Source of the DNA: Manihot esculenta | Lineage: Eukaryota > Streptophyta > Magnoliopsida > Malpighiales > Euphorbiaceae | Length of the DNA stretch: 64,000 nucleotides | Direction: 5' to 3' | Assembly: GCF_001659605.2 (NCBI RefSeq) | Contig: NC_035172.2 | Location: 18,353,051-18,417,050 of the forward strand | Part shown: in pieces, positions 35,191-48,591 of the stretch | Numbering within the stretch: position 1 is the stretch's first letter | Layout of the letters: every line of letters starts with the position of its first letter | Position numbers and translations under genes: made by a program | Notes under the pieces: generated by a model | The model's database searches: none | Told to the model about the DNA's origin: nothing | What the model saw: only the letters and a program-made list of their open reading frames with translations

Positions 35191-35608
35191 AGCGGTAAGA
35201 AACATCATTTTGTCATGGTAGAGCCATCTCCAAGCGAGCCAAGCTTGGGGTCCTCACCCGCCCGACCTTTCCTGCCTTGGGGAAAGCACCTTCCTAGCTA
35301 GTGAGTAGAATATTTCTCTTTTCAACTCTTTTTGTATTTCAAACTACCTTACTTACTCACTTTTTTGATCTATGCAAATATTGTCGGATCAAAAAACAAA
35401 TTTACCGAGATAGCACACGTCGCTCGCAAGGGCAAAGCAGTTGCTAGAATGACCGGTCCTCCTTCTAAATAGGCTCGTCGTATCGAGGAGATTATCATTC
35501 TTCCTCCTCCTTCTCCACCCCTTCCTACAATATAAGAATCAGCCCCAATTCAGCCCGATTCCTATACAAGGGGTGCCTCTACATTTGTCCCCATCACTGT
35601 TTGAGCCT
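35191..35608 (+). pseudogene. P2 continued: degraded downstream gag
   Basis: This joins to 33743 once the solo LTR and one CACCA copy are ignored. It contains SSPARPFLPWGKHLPS-like and later Pro-rich coding traces (PPPSPPLPT near 35500) with several stops. It is cut at 35608 by the start of Tat2. Confidence 0.5.
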
Positions 35609-36968
35609 TGATAGAGCATATTTTAGTCCACTTTATCATTATGTTCTTGATGTTTATTTGCATCTTTTCTGCCTAATTTTTTGATTTTTATCATGTTTTG
35701 CAGATATTAGGTATAAAAGGACAATCTGGAGAAAATGCTCTTAAAACTGCCAAAAAGTGCCAAATATGGAAAGTGCCAAAAAATGAAAGTTTTCAAATAA
35801 GGAAAGTTTTCAGAAAAGGAAAGTGCAGAAGCAAAAGCAAATAAGGAAAGGTTTGTCAGAAGATTATTTGAAATTCAAAATGCAGATCTTTCTTTCCTTA
35901 TTCAAAGATGTGCACACACTGCAGCAGTCATATCTTCCTATTTAGGCAGCAAGATCTCATGGCGACACATTTGCCTCTTCTGCATTCAACATTCAAAATT
36001 CAAACGAAGGCTCCACCTAAAAGGAAAGACTGGACAGATATCTTTCCTCTTCTGCAAAGCATCCGCGTGTGCCCCACCTTCCCTCTAAAGAGCATCCGCG
36101 CGTGCCTCTTGCCTTCTGAAGAGCTTGCAACGCGATTCTTTTCTTTTCAGACACAACTTGGGCAGCAAGCACCTCTTGGGCAGCAAGGGCAGATGTAAGG
36201 ACCTAGGGCAACATTTTCAACTATAAAAAGACACATAAAGAGCCTCCCCACAACTTTTTCAGTATCCCTTAGACACACCTACGGGATTGCAAGTGACACC
36301 ATCTCTTCTTCTTCCTTTCATTATTTTTTGGTTTTTGTTTTAGCCATGAGTGGCTGAAACCTTTTTTCTAGTTGAAGATTGGTTGAAACTTTGGTTGTTT
36401 TATGGATTGTGAGATCTAAACATAAGTTGTTTATCTTTTGGTTATTCAATATTTGTGCAATTTCATGCTTGATTCCATTATTGCTTTGTTATTTTGATCA
36501 ATGTGGCCAATTAATTATTGATTGCAAGGTAATATATTGTTAGTTTGAATGATTTTAAGTCCGTAATTGCTTGGATTGTTCAAACATAAGAATACTTAGT
36601 GTAAAAACTAAGGAAATTGTATGATCTAGCAACATCTCCATGTGTTTGGGTAGCTAGGATTGGATCTCTCTATTTCTTCATGCAATTAACAATTGTTTTG
36701 ATGCCTAAGGCCCAAGGACGTTCCTTGGCAACTTGTTAATTAGTAATTAATTAGAGGACGTTCTCTAATTGGTTTAATCATAAGGAGAGATATGGTGGTG
36801 AGAAGCGTTTTCCATCTCCATAACTAATTATTGAATTAATCAAAAGAACGTAAGTTTTAATGATCAATCCCAACAACTGAAGTGGATCCAATTCTTCAAC
36901 TAGATCTTTCTTATTATTGGTTTCTCTTTATTTTTATTATTTGCTTTACTTTTATTGCTTTCAGTTTT
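35609..36968 (+). repeat. Tat2 5' LTR, first part
   Basis: Starts TGATAGAGCATATTTTAGTCC. It is closely similar to the 3' LTR of the same element at 54151 (a few percent difference by eye in the first 160 bp). A TATA-like CTATAAAAAGACAC lies near 36219. Chromovirus F interrupts it after GTTTT (36964-36968); it resumes at 51053. Confidence 0.88.
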
Positions 36969-39201
36969 TGTAACGACCCGGAAATCGGACCCTTACCGGC
37001 GCTAGGATCCAGATCGACATAAGGTCGCCGGGACCCGTAGCAAGCCTGACATACATCCCGTATACCTGATAAATCCCATACATGATCATACATTTGCATA
37101 AAAATTTTAAACTATTTCTTTCATTCACCAAGCTTAACCTGCATACTTATACTCATGAACATAAACCCCACACTGGAGCCCTCATCAAATGCTCCAATGG
37201 GTAACATAACGTATATTAAGCTTGGTTTACATAACATCATAAAACATTACATAGATCATGAACAAAAGGGATTTACTATAACTCTAGGGTCAAGCACAAT
37301 TCTAATCCTCATAAACATAACTGAACAATATCTTACATCACAATATTACAATACATTGTCTTTCATGTCCACTTCTCACTATTACATAAAATATGACTCC
37401 TTTACTCTTGCTGATTTCTTGGTCTAACTCGTACCTGCAAACCTGGGGGTTAAGGGAAAGGGGTCAGCTACTAGAGCCCAGTGAGCAGAATAGTAAAACA
37501 TTACATTAAAATTCATGCTTTCATGAAATGCATCACATCACAAACAAATCACCTTAAGGATGAACTTGTCACCAATAGCCCTCTACATATCCAATAGTGC
37601 CAAGACGTAGAATGGGTCTCTGGTCTTTCCCTTACATAACATATCATAACATTCCAATGTGCCAGGGACATAGAATGGGTCTTCCTGGACTTTCTCTTAC
37701 ATTGTGCCAGGGACGTAGAATGAGTCTTCCTGGACTTTCATACCGTATCATCATCATATCATATCATTCCATACGAGGGCTTAATGGATCATCCAATGTT
37801 CATCCACATCAACATCATATTATGCAATGCAACATATTCGTGAATTCTAATGCAAACAACCTAATATATCTCATGGCATTCGTGATGCATGAACATGCTC
37901 AAAATTTCTTTATTTACTTTGCAACATAAAGAGTCATTCTACTCACCTCAGGCTAGCTCTGAAAAGACTCTGAAGCAGCTATCTCACTGCTGGGGTCCTC
38001 GGTTCCTCGGGTCCGAACCTACACAGGTGGACTCAAATGAGGGACCAAATATACATAAACTTGACTCTAAACATCTCCCTAAAAACCCCTTAAAACACCT
38101 TAAAACAATCATAGAAAACATGCAAAGGAAGGCTGAACAGGGCACTTTCGGAGGCAGGTTCGGCGGCCGAAAGTCCCTCCAGAGCCGAAAGTCATGCACC
38201 TTTGGCGGCACCTTCGGCGGCCGAAAGTGCCTTCCAGATCCGAAACTCATGCATATTCGGCAGCAGGTTCGGCGGCCGAAACTCCCATCTAGAGCCGAAA
38301 GTCCAACTTTCGGGGGCAGGGTTCGGCAGTCAAAACATGCCACCACAGGCAGGTTCGGCGGCCGAACATGGCTTCGGCTGCCGAACCTGAGTTCTTCCAG
38401 AAATGGCAGAACTCAGCCTTCTATGCATAAATGCCTCCCAACTTTCCAAACTCACATCCAACACTTCCAAAACATGTATACACACATACATAAGCATATA
38501 GGGGTCTCAAACTATCCTAAACCCCAACAACAACACAAAGCATATACACATACAACATACATTATCCATAAACTCAACATTAACCCTAATAACAATCAAC
38601 TAACCTAAATATGCATTTCTACCCCATAACCACTCATAAAACTTGTTTAAAACATGGGATAAGCTAAAGATCTACCCTTACCTCTTGAAGATCGAGAGGG
38701 GAGGCGACCTAAACTTGGAGAAATGGAGGAAGAAAGCTCCGGGATTTCCAAGCTTCAAATCTTGATCTTAGCTCCAAAAATCTTCAAAACCAAGTTAAAT
38801 AACTCATAAAAACATGAGAGACTTGAAGGAAGAACACAAGATCGACAAGGGAGGACGGAGACTCACCTTGGCCGGAAATGGGGAGAGAAAACTCGCCCAT
38901 TTCGGACAGGGGACCCCTTTATAGGTGGCTGGCCAGGCCACTTTCGGGGGCCTAACGTGCCTCTGCATGCATCCCATGTTCGGCGGCCGAACATGAGGTT
39001 CGGCGGCTGAACCTGGGCCCTTCCTTCATTCTCTTTCTTTCTTTTCTTTAAAACTTTGATTCAATTCCTTTCTTCATAAAAACCATAAAATACATGAAAA
39101 TATTTTATAAAAACATGATTTTACCCTTCTAGAGGGTTCCGACATCCGAGATTCCACCGGACGGTAGGAATTCAGATACCGGAGTCTAGCCGGGTATTAC
39201 A
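36969..39201 (-). repeat. 3' LTR of element F
   Basis: 2233 bp, TGTAATACCCGG to CGGGTCGTTACA on the minus strand. It keeps the leader-array unit (about 38144-38200) that is missing from the 5' LTR. Confidence 0.92.
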
Positions 39202-39219
39202 TTCTCCCCCCTTAAGAAC
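39202..39219 (-). other. Polypurine tract of element F
   Basis: The minus strand reads GTTCTTAAGGGGGGAGAA directly before the 3' LTR. Confidence 0.85.
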
Positions 39220-39302
39220 ATTCATCCCCGTATGTTCCTCAAATAGCACAACATAACACAGCATAAAACATAAACATACATACAAAACACATAACACTCA
39301 CC

Positions 39303-40686
39303 TTAGAAGAGATGAGGGTACTGTTGGAGCATAGACTCCCATGTCTCCCAGGTACATTCCTCGATGTTGTGGTGATTCCAAAAGACTTTCACCATCGGAA
39401 TTTCCTTGTTCCTCAACTTTCTAATCTGTGTGTCTAGAATCCGTACTGGCTGCTCAACATAGGTGAGATCTTCTAGGATCTCCACATCAGGCTCACTAAG
39501 AACCTTGTTCGGATTTGACACGAACTTCCGTAACATGGAAACATGGAAAACCGGATGGATTCTTTCCATTGAAGCAGGTAAGTCCAACTTGTACAATACA
39601 TTCCCGATCCTTTGCAAGATTTCAAAAGGTCCGATGTACCGTAGAGCTAGCTTACCTTTCTTCCCAAAACGAATCACCCATTTTATAGGAGACACCTTGA
39701 GCAATACCAAATCCCCCTCCTGAAACTCTACTTGTCTTCTGCGGATATCTGCATAACTCTTTTGCCTGCTCACAGCAGTCTTGATCCTTTCTCTGATAAT
39801 TGGTACTACTCTGCTGGTGATCTCTACTAGTTCAGGCCCTGCCAAGGCCCTTTCTCCAATTTCCTCCCAGCAGACAGGTGACCTGCACTTCCTTCCATAC
39901 AAAGCTTCATATGGAGCCATCCCTATGCTTGCATTATAGCTGTCATTATAGGAAAACTCCACCAAAGGTAGATGCTGCCTCCAAGAACTGCCAAAATCTA
40001 GCACACACATTCTGAGCATATCTTCAATTGTCTGGATGGTCCTCTCTGACTGTCTGTCAGTCTGTGGATGGAAAGCAATGCTAAAATCCAACCTGGTACC
40101 CATAGCATTCTGCAGACTCCACCAAAACCTGGAGGTAAACTGGGGTCCCTCTATCAGACACTATTGAAACAGGAGCCCCATGCAACCTGACCACTTCATC
40201 AACAAACACCTGCACCAATTTATACACAGAGTAGCCACTCCTGACAGGGATGAAGTGAGCAGATTTGGTCAATCTGTCCACAATCACCCATATGGAGTCT
40301 AATCTGTTGGACGCTGCCGGTAACCCCACCACGAAGTCCATAGCTATATTCTCCCATTTCCACTCTGGAATCGGCAGTGGGTTAAGCATTCCAGCCGGTT
40401 TCTGATGTTCCAGCTTCACCCTTTGACATACCTCGCAGGCGGACACAAACTGTACCACTTCTCTCTTTATAGCTGGCCACCAATAAACTCTCTTCAGATC
40501 TTGATACATCTTGGTGGCTCCAGGGTGAATACTGTATCTAGCATTATGAGCTTCCCTCATAATGTCGCCTTTCAGACCCACGTCATCTGGTACACATAAT
40601 CTGTTCCCATAGCGAAGGATCCCCTTGCTGGCAAATCTGAACTCTTCGTTCTTGCCTGACTGAACAGTCCTGGCAATCTTCACTAA
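39303..40686 (-). pseudogene. Element F integrase and chromodomain-like tail, frameshifted
   Basis: Downstream of the solo LTR at 40692, the minus strand carries [11 protein letters not shown], the integrase finger ([15 protein letters not shown]), the core with MDFVVGLP and VSDRG, then a 1-bp insertion near 40145 that shifts the frame. The remainder is open in the other frame from MGTRLDF (40103) through TIQTIEDM to the chromodomain-like end (VKVFWNHHNIEECTWE, stop at 39303). The frame that seems to start at 40743 begins inside the solo LTR, so that start is an artefact. Confidence 0.87.
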
Positions 40687-40691
40687 CTCTG

Positions 40692-42677
40692 TGTAACGAC
40701 CTGCAAATCGGACCGCTACCGGCGCTAGGATCCAGATCGACATAAGGTCGCTGGGACCCGTAGCAAGCCTGCTATACTCTCTGTGTACTTATAAAATCCC
40801 ATACATGATCACACGTTTTCTGTATAAACATAAAACTTTTCTCTGTACCAAGGCTCAAGCTGTGCATGCACTATCTCTGTACTACAGAACCCCTTACTAG
40901 AGCTTGCTCTAGACGGGTTAAACTCATACATGTTAAGCCTGGTTTTCACATACACACAACATTTCAATAACATATTTACATAAACAGACCATGTACACAA
41001 AAGGGATTTACAATACAACTGGGTCAAGCACAATACTAATACATCTCTTCACAATATTACATGTCCACACTATGCTATTACAAAACTCTTTACTCTTGCT
41101 GTACCCTGCTGAAATCCCTCTGAACTCTGATCTTGCAAGACTGGGGTTAAAGGAGAGGGATGAGCTACTATAGCCCAGTGAGTAAAACAAGAATAAAAAC
41201 ATGTTAGTAAAACATGCTCACATGAAATGCATCACATCACAAGTAAATCACCCATCTCAGACGGACAGATTCAAAAATCCCTCTGTACTGTGCCCGGCCC
41301 GCGAAGGAGCTCCTCAGGACTTTATTCCGCACCCTATGGTGCTCTGTGCCCGGCCCTCTCAAGGCTCCTCAGGACTTTACTCGGAGGGCTAATGAATCCA
41401 AACTATGTCCGATCCATACAAGCACTGAATAATGCAATGCGTCATATTCGTGTAATCTAGTGCACTCAACCTATTACATATCATGATGCATGAATTATGC
41501 TAAAAGCATTTAATTTCTCAATTTAAAATATTAAGTTTAGTTCCACTCACCTCTGGCTGTCTCTGAACTGACTCTGCAAACGCTGAGGCAGTGCTCACTG
41601 ATGACCTCTTTGGTTCCTCTGGTCCGTTCCTACACAGATGGACTCAAATGAGGGACCAAACTAACTAAAGAACAACTCTATAAAACTCCCCAAAATCCCC
41701 CTAAAACATTCTAAAAGAATCAAGAAAAACATGCAAAAGAAGGCTGGACAGGGCACTTTCGGCGGCAGGTTCGGCGGCCGAAAGTCCCTTCCAGAGACGA
41801 AACTCAAGCACTTTCGACGGCACTTCGGCTGCCGAAAGTCCTCTCCAGAGACGAAAGTCCCTAACCTTCGGCAGCCGAAACTCCCCTCCAGAGCTGAAAG
41901 TTCAAACTTTTGGGGGCAAGCTTGGGAAAGCTTAAGCAGCCGAAACCACCTCCTTAGCATGTTCTCAACTCAAACATGCAAACCTCAAGTCCACAACCTG
42001 CATACACTCAAGTATAGGCACAAAGGGGTCCAAAGCTAACTTAAAACCCCAACAAACAACACAACTAAACACATAAGCATGCTTTGACCACAAATCAACC
42101 AAAACCTCAACTTACCCTAAACATGCATCTCTACCCAAAAACTCCATAAAACCTTCATAAAACATGAAAAGAAGTTCAGGATCTTCACTTACCTCTTACA
42201 AACAAGAAGATAATCGATCCCAACGTGGAGATATGGAGAAATTCTCCCTCAAAGTCTCCAACTTCAAAACTTGTGGTTGATTTGCTCAAAAGCTTCAAAA
42301 CAGCATAAAACCCATCAAAACTTTGAAAGATTTGAAGAAAATATGAAGATCACCCAAGGAAGAGCATGGTCTCACCTCTGTCTGTGAAAATGGAAGAAAT
42401 CTTATCCATTCACCAACCTATGGCCTTTTATAGGTGGCTGGCCAGACCACCTTCGACGGCCTAACGTGATTTCAAACTCATGCATGTTCGGCGGCCGAAC
42501 CTGGCATTTCTTCCTTGGTGCTTTTCTTTCAAAAACTCATTTCCTTTACACGTAAAACCATTAAAACATGCTAAAACTCATTAGAAAACATCACTAGTAC
42601 CCTTCTAGAGAATTCCAACATCCGAGATTCCGCCGAACGGCAGGAATTCCGATGCCGAACTCTAGCCGGGTATTACA
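40692..42677 (-). repeat. Solo chromovirus LTR in pol of F, target duplication CTCTG
   Basis: 1986 bp, TGTAATACCCGG to TTGCAGGTCGTTACA on the minus strand. CTCTG flanks it (40687-40691 and 42678-42682), and the interrupted pol sequence joins cleanly. It belongs to the CCCGGCCCGCGAAGGAGC subfamily with A and C. It lacks part of the leader palindrome region near 41960, where LTR C has about 80 bp more. Confidence 0.93.
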
Positions 42678-42682
42678 CTCTG

Positions 42683-44270
42683 GGTCCTCATGCTGTTTCT
42701 GAGCCACCTGCTCTAGAGACACGGGTGTCACTCTCATCTGGGCTATCAAAGCACCTGTACCAGACAACTCCAACTGCAAACCTTCATTAATAAGCTTTTG
42801 GAACTCTCTCACCACCGGTCTCCTCTCTGATGTGATATGGGATAGACTGCCAAGTGATTTCCGGCTTAAGGCGTTTGCCACAACGTTCGCCTTACCCGGA
42901 TGGTACTGAATCTTGCAATCATAGTCACTAAGCAGTTCTACCCATCTTCTCTGCCTCAAGTTCAACTCTCTCTGATTCAGGATGTACTGCAGGCTTTTAT
43001 GATCTGTGAAGATCTCACATTTAACCCCATAAAGGTAATGCCTCCACATCTTGAGTGCAAAGATTACAACTGCCATCTCTAGGTCATATGTAGGATAATT
43101 CAACTCATGCTTCTTCAGCTGTCTAGAAGCATAAGCAATTACCCTTTCATTTTGCATCAACACACAACATAGTCCCTCACGGGACGCATCACAAAACACT
43201 GTGAAGTCTTCATTGCTGGTAGGCAGAGCTAATACTGGTGCTGACGTTAACCTCTTCTTTAGCTCTTCAAAACTCTCTTCACACTGGTCAGTCCACATAA
43301 ACTTCTGATTCTTTCTAGTCAATCTGGTCATAGGAGCTGCAATCTTAGAGAAGTCTTGAACGAACCTCCTGTAGTAACCTGCCAAGCCCAAGAAGCTCTT
43401 GATCTCTGTCACTGTAGTGGGTCTAGGCCAGTTAGCTACAGCTTCCACCTTCTTGGGGTCCACTTCTATTCCATTTTCTCACATAACATGCCCTAAGAAT
43501 GAGATGCTCCTCAACCAGAATTCACACTTGGAGAACTTGGCATACAAGCCATGCTCTCTCAGGGTCTGCAGAACTATCCTCAGATGATGGGCATGCTCCT
43601 CTGCATTCCTGGAATACACTAAGATATCATCAATGAAGACAATAACAAAGTGATCCAGGTATTGACTAAACACTCTGTTCATGAGATCCATAAATGCTGC
43701 AGGGGCATTGGTTAACCCGAACGGCATCACAAGGAACTCATAGTGCCCATATCTGGTCCTGAACGCCGTCTTTGGCACATCTTCTTCTCTTATTCTCAGC
43801 TGATGGTACCCGGATCTCAGATCTATCTTGGAGAAACAACCTGCTCCTGCTAGCTGGTCGAATAGATCGTCGATCCTGGGCAATGGATACTTATTCTTGG
43901 TAGTGACTTTGTTCAACTGCCTGTAGTCGATACAAAGTCTAAGGGATCCATCCTTCTTTTTCACAAACAGTACTGGAGCACCCCAAGGTGAGGTACTCGG
44001 TCGGATGAAGCCCTTATCTACCAGCTCTTGCAACTATTCTTTTAGCTCCTTTAACTCAGCTGGTTCCATCCTGTAAGGAGGGATAGAGATCGGTCTGGTT
44101 CTCAGCATCAATTCTATTTCAAACTCTATCTCCCTAGCAGGTGGTAGTCCTGGAAGCTCGTCTGGGAAAACAACTAAAAACTCCCTGACCACGGGCACTG
44201 AGGCGGGCTCTCTAACATGACTATCCAGCTCTCTCACATGAGCTAGAAAACCCTGACAACCCCTCCTGTA
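42683..44270 (-). pseudogene. Element F reverse transcriptase and RNase H, several stops
   Basis: Minus strand. RT occupies 43479-44033 ([31 protein letters not shown]) and is closed at both ends by in-frame stops: one at 44034-44036 inside [13 protein letters not shown] and one at 43479-43481 after FLGHVM. RNase H follows ([21 protein letters not shown]) to the solo LTR junction at 42683. The segment at 44034-44237 carries the linker [16 protein letters not shown]. At about 44270 a deletion of roughly 19 bp shifts the frame from the protease. Confidence 0.88.
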
Positions 44271-45869
44271 GGGCTGATATCAGACCTCTAGGCGTACCCC
44301 TCCTGTTTCCTCTGAAGACAACCTCTGTCCCATCCTGATCTCTAAACTTGACTACCTTGTCTCTGCAGTCCAAGGTAGCACCATGAGCGAATAGCCAATC
44401 CATCCCTAGAATGACGTCAAAATCTGTCAAATCTAGAACCACAAGGTCGGCTGGAAGGCATCTACTCTCCACAAGTACTGGACTAAACTGACAGACTGAC
44501 TCTGCCACTGACGGGTCACACTTGGGTCCGCTGACCCATAGGGGACACTCTAACCCAGAGACCATCAAACCCAACCTCTCAACGGCTCTCGGAGCAACAA
44601 AAGAATGAGATGCACCAGAGTCCATTAAGACATACACATCTGAACAACCAATGATGAGATTACCTGACACCACGGTGTTTGATGCATTAGTCTCCTGCTG
44701 TGTCATAGTGAAGATCCGCGCTGGAGCTGATGGACCTTCACCCCTGAAACCCGCTGAAGAAGAGGCTGCCCCTCTCCCTCTGTCTCTGCCACTGGCCTGA
44801 GTCGCGGCTGGAGCTACTGGCTGAGCCACACTACCAGAAGCTGTCTGCTGGGACTGTGCCATATAAGCTGCTCTAGGATACTCCCGTGCCATGTGTCCCT
44901 CCTGCCCACATCTGAAGCAGGCTGTCGTCCCATACCGACTTACTCCTTTGTGCGGCTTCCCACACCTCATACAAACTGCACTATCTGCACCTAAGCTCGA
45001 GCCACTTCCTAATCCCAGACCTGACTTGATCTTATTCCAGAACTTGTTCTTCTTTGACTTCTTGGTGGTATTTGCCCACTTTTTACTGCCTGAAGCTGCT
45101 GCACTCAAAGAAGAAGGGTCGAACTTTCCCCCACCTAGGGTCTTGAAACCCAAAGATTGTGCCACAGACTGTTGAACTTTTCCTTCGATTATTGCGCTAG
45201 CCTCCATCCTCCGGGCCATATCCACTATGGCATGGAAACTCTCCCTTTCTGCTGATTGGATCAAAGAGGAATACCTGGAATGAAGCCTCATAATATACCT
45301 CCTAGCCTTCTTCTGGTCTGTGTCAAAAGTTTGCCCTACAAATGGCAACAGTTCCAAGAACTTATCTGTGTACTCATCTACACTCATATGCTCCGACTGC
45401 CTCAACTGTTCAAACTCGATCATCTTCAACTCCCTTGAGCTATCAGGAAAAGCCCATCCTACAAACTCATTAGCAAACTCTTCCCATAATAGACTATCCA
45501 ACCTCGGGTTCACATAGTTTTTAAACCACTCTCAAGCCTTCTTGCACTTCAGTGTGAACCCAGCCATCTGAATGGCTCTACTGTCATCTGCTCCTAACTC
45601 ATCTGTTATCATCTTGACCGTCCTGAGGTACTCAAACAGATCATCACCTGTTTCATACTTGGGAGCATCCAACTTCAAGTAGTCTGTCATCTTGACCTTG
45701 CTCCCTCCAGATGAGCTAGGTTTAGGTGTTTGGACTTCTGGGACTATAGGTTCTGCTGGTGGTGGAGGAGGTGCAACATCCCCTGGGTTAGGGTTTGCTG
45801 TACCTGGATAGAAAGATGGGGGTGGGTACATAGGGTACTGTGGGTATGGTGGATAGAAAGGTGGGTATG
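44271..45869 (-). pseudogene. Element F gag (part), zinc knuckle and protease
   Basis: The longest single F frame (430 codons from 45513) carries the gag domain ([11 protein letters not shown]), a zinc knuckle ([15 protein letters not shown], with the last Cys region altered to Tyr) and protease with DSGASHSF, all in one frame. This is why I think the family makes one gag-pol polyprotein. Upstream, a stop interrupts KKA-EWFKNY at about 45532, and the Tyr/Pro-rich part runs to 45869 next to the second solo LTR. The active site here is D-S-G, unlike D-P-G in A and D. Confidence 0.88.
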
Positions 45870-45874
45870 GCATG

Positions 45875-48194
45875 TGTAACGACCCGAAAATCGGACCGCT
45901 ACCGGCGCTAGGATCCGGGTCGGCTTAAGGCCACCAAGACCCATAGCAAGCCTGACATACAACCTGAAAACCTGTTTAATCCCATACATGATCACAACAT
46001 ACATAAAAATTTAAAACTTTTCTTTCACTCATAAGCCAAGCTCAACCTGTGCATGCACTGAACATACTCATAATCATAATCATGACCCCTCTGTGGGATC
46101 TCATCAATGCCCCAAAGGCGATACATCATAAGATGAGTTGGCTTACATAAACATCATACAAAGATTTAAGATCATGTATCAAAAGGGGTACCTCATACAT
46201 AAAGTCAAGCACAATCTCTAATCCTCAATATCATTACATGACTGAAACTGTACTTTTACATAACATTAATACATTTATCATGTCCACACTATCTATTACA
46301 TATACCAGACTTCATTACTCTTGTAAACCTCCTGGTCTACCCTGTACCTGCAATTCTGGGGAAATTGGGAGAGGGGTGAGCTACTAGAGCCCAGTGAGCA
46401 GAATAATAAAACATTTAAAACATATGATAACATGGAATGCATCACATCACAGCTAATCACATCAAGGATGAACTTGTCACCAATAGCCCTCTACATGGTC
46501 CAACTGTGCCAGAACGTAGAATGGGTCCTGGTCTTTCCCTTACATATCATAACATAACAGTGTCCAACTGTGCCAGAACGTAGAATGGGTCCTGGTCTTT
46601 CCCTTACATAGTGCCAGCGAACGTAGAATGGGTCCCACTGGTCTTACATTCCGTACCGTACACATCACATCATCATATCATAGATCGAGGGTTATGGATC
46701 ATCCAACATTCATCCACATCAACATTTAAAATATGCAATGCAACATATTCGTGAGTTCTAATGCAAGCAACCTAATACATCACATGGCATTCATGATGCA
46801 TGAACATGCTCAAAACTATACGATTAATTTGCTTAAAAACATAAAGGGTTATTCCACTCACCTCTGGATAGCTCTGACCAGACACTGGGACAACAGACTC
46901 ACTGCTGGGGTCCTCGGTTCCTCGGGTCCGAACCTACACAGGTGGACTCAAATGAGGGACCAAACATACATGAACATAACTCTAAACTATTCCCCAAAAA
47001 CCCCCTAAAACATCATAGAATAATCATAGAAAAACATGCAAGAAAGGGCTGGACAGGGCACTTTCGGCGGCAGGTTCGGCGGCCGAAAGTCCCTCCAGAG
47101 CCGAAAGTCAGGCAGGTTCGGCGGCACCTTCGACGGCCGAAACTCCCAGACAGAGGCGAAACTCATGCATGTTCGGCGGCACTTTCGGCGGCCGAAAGTC
47201 CCAGACAGAGACGAAAGTCTCCTTTCGGGGGCAAGCTTCGGCAGTCGAAGGCTGCCTCCACAAGCACGTTCGGCGGCCGAAAGTTCCTTCGGCTGCCGAA
47301 CCTGGTTTCTCCCAGAATGGCAGAAACTCAGCTCCCCTAAGCATTTATGCCTACAATCTCAACCAAACATGCAAAAACCTATTCTACAACACTCATACAC
47401 AAGCATACAAGTTCCTAGGGGCATCAAACCAACAAAAACCCCATCTATAACACATCCAACATACATTTGCAAGCCACATTGTTCAAAATCACATCAAAAA
47501 ACCATAAGCTCATCATAAGCTACACATGCATTTTCTACCCCATGAACTTGCATAAAACTTGCTTAAAACATAAAGAAAGCTAGAGATCGACTCTTACCTC
47601 TTGAAGATCGAGGGTGGAGGCGATCTAACTTGGAGTTGGAAGAGATTTGAGTTCTTGAACCTGAAAGCTCCAAAACTTGCCCAAAACTCGGAAATCTTCA
47701 AAACAAGATGAAAACTAGTGAAAAACTTGAAAGATCTGAAGGAAAAGACTCAAGATCGGTGAGGGGTGGCGGAGAACTCACCTTGGCTGGAAATGGGGAA
47801 AAAAGCTCGCCCGTTTTCGGCTAAGGGACCCTTTTATAGTGGCTGGCCAGGCCACGTTCGGGGGCCGAACGTGCCTCCGCATGCATGCCATGTTCGGCGG
47901 CCGAACTTGAGGTTCGGCGGCCGAACCTGGACTTTCCTCACTTATGCTTTTGGGGGCCTTAAGGCGCTCCCGAAGGCATGCATGTTCGGCGGCCGAACTT
48001 GAGGTTCGGCGGCCGAACCTGAGTTTTCCTCCAAGGTTGTTTTTATGCAAAAACTCATTTCCATTTTACTTAAAACCATGAAATACCTTAAAACATTTTA
48101 TGAAAACATGATTCTACCCTACTAGAGGCTTCCGACATCCGAGATTCCACCGGACGGTAGGAATTCCGATACCGGAGTCTAGCCGGGTATTACA
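45875..48194 (-). repeat. Solo chromovirus LTR in gag of F, target duplication GCATG
   Basis: 2320 bp, TGTAATACCCGG to CGGGTCGTTACA on the minus strand. GCATG flanks it (45870-45874 and 48195-48199). It belongs to the AGAATGGGTCC subfamily, with three such units at about 46510-46640. The leader array is at 47061-47300 and the upstream palindromes at 47890-48020. Confidence 0.93.
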
Positions 48195-48199
48195 GCATG

Positions 48200-48591
48200 T
48201 AAGAAGGATAAGGGTTAAAACTGGGATAATCCGATGTACCTCCCATCGAATACCCTCGATTCTGTGAAAAGGGTGGGTATTGGGGTGGTTGAACAAACCC
48301 AGAGGCCTGAGTGCCTCCTTGAGACTCTCCCATACCCTCTTCAGACATGCTCACACCAAGACTGTCATCCCTCCTCTGATCCACATCCATGTCATCCCCC
48401 ACATCATCTGACACTCCTCCCTGAACTGTTCCTCTTCTACTCACATCAAAAGACCTTCTAGGGTCCCTTGACACTCTCTCCCTACTAGACCTGTAGGACA
48501 TTGCCCTAGGCAAAGCAGGGGGGCGGGCATCCGTGCCCTCACTTTCCGGTGGGACTCCAGTCAATCGTGCAAATCAACGAGTTCCTCTCAT
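48200..48591 (-). pseudogene. Element F gag N-terminus
   Basis: Starts at MRGTR (48591) and has an in-frame stop five codons later, where D and A read Ser. It is then open through [18 protein letters not shown] and MGGTSDYPSFNPYP to the solo LTR at 48199, after which gag resumes at 45869. Confidence 0.87.

Noticed and set aside
40081..40743. A 220-aa gene starting MSIWILAPVAVRF.
   Set aside because: Its start lies in the solo LTR at 40692. The real content from LVKIAR onward is the integrase of F.
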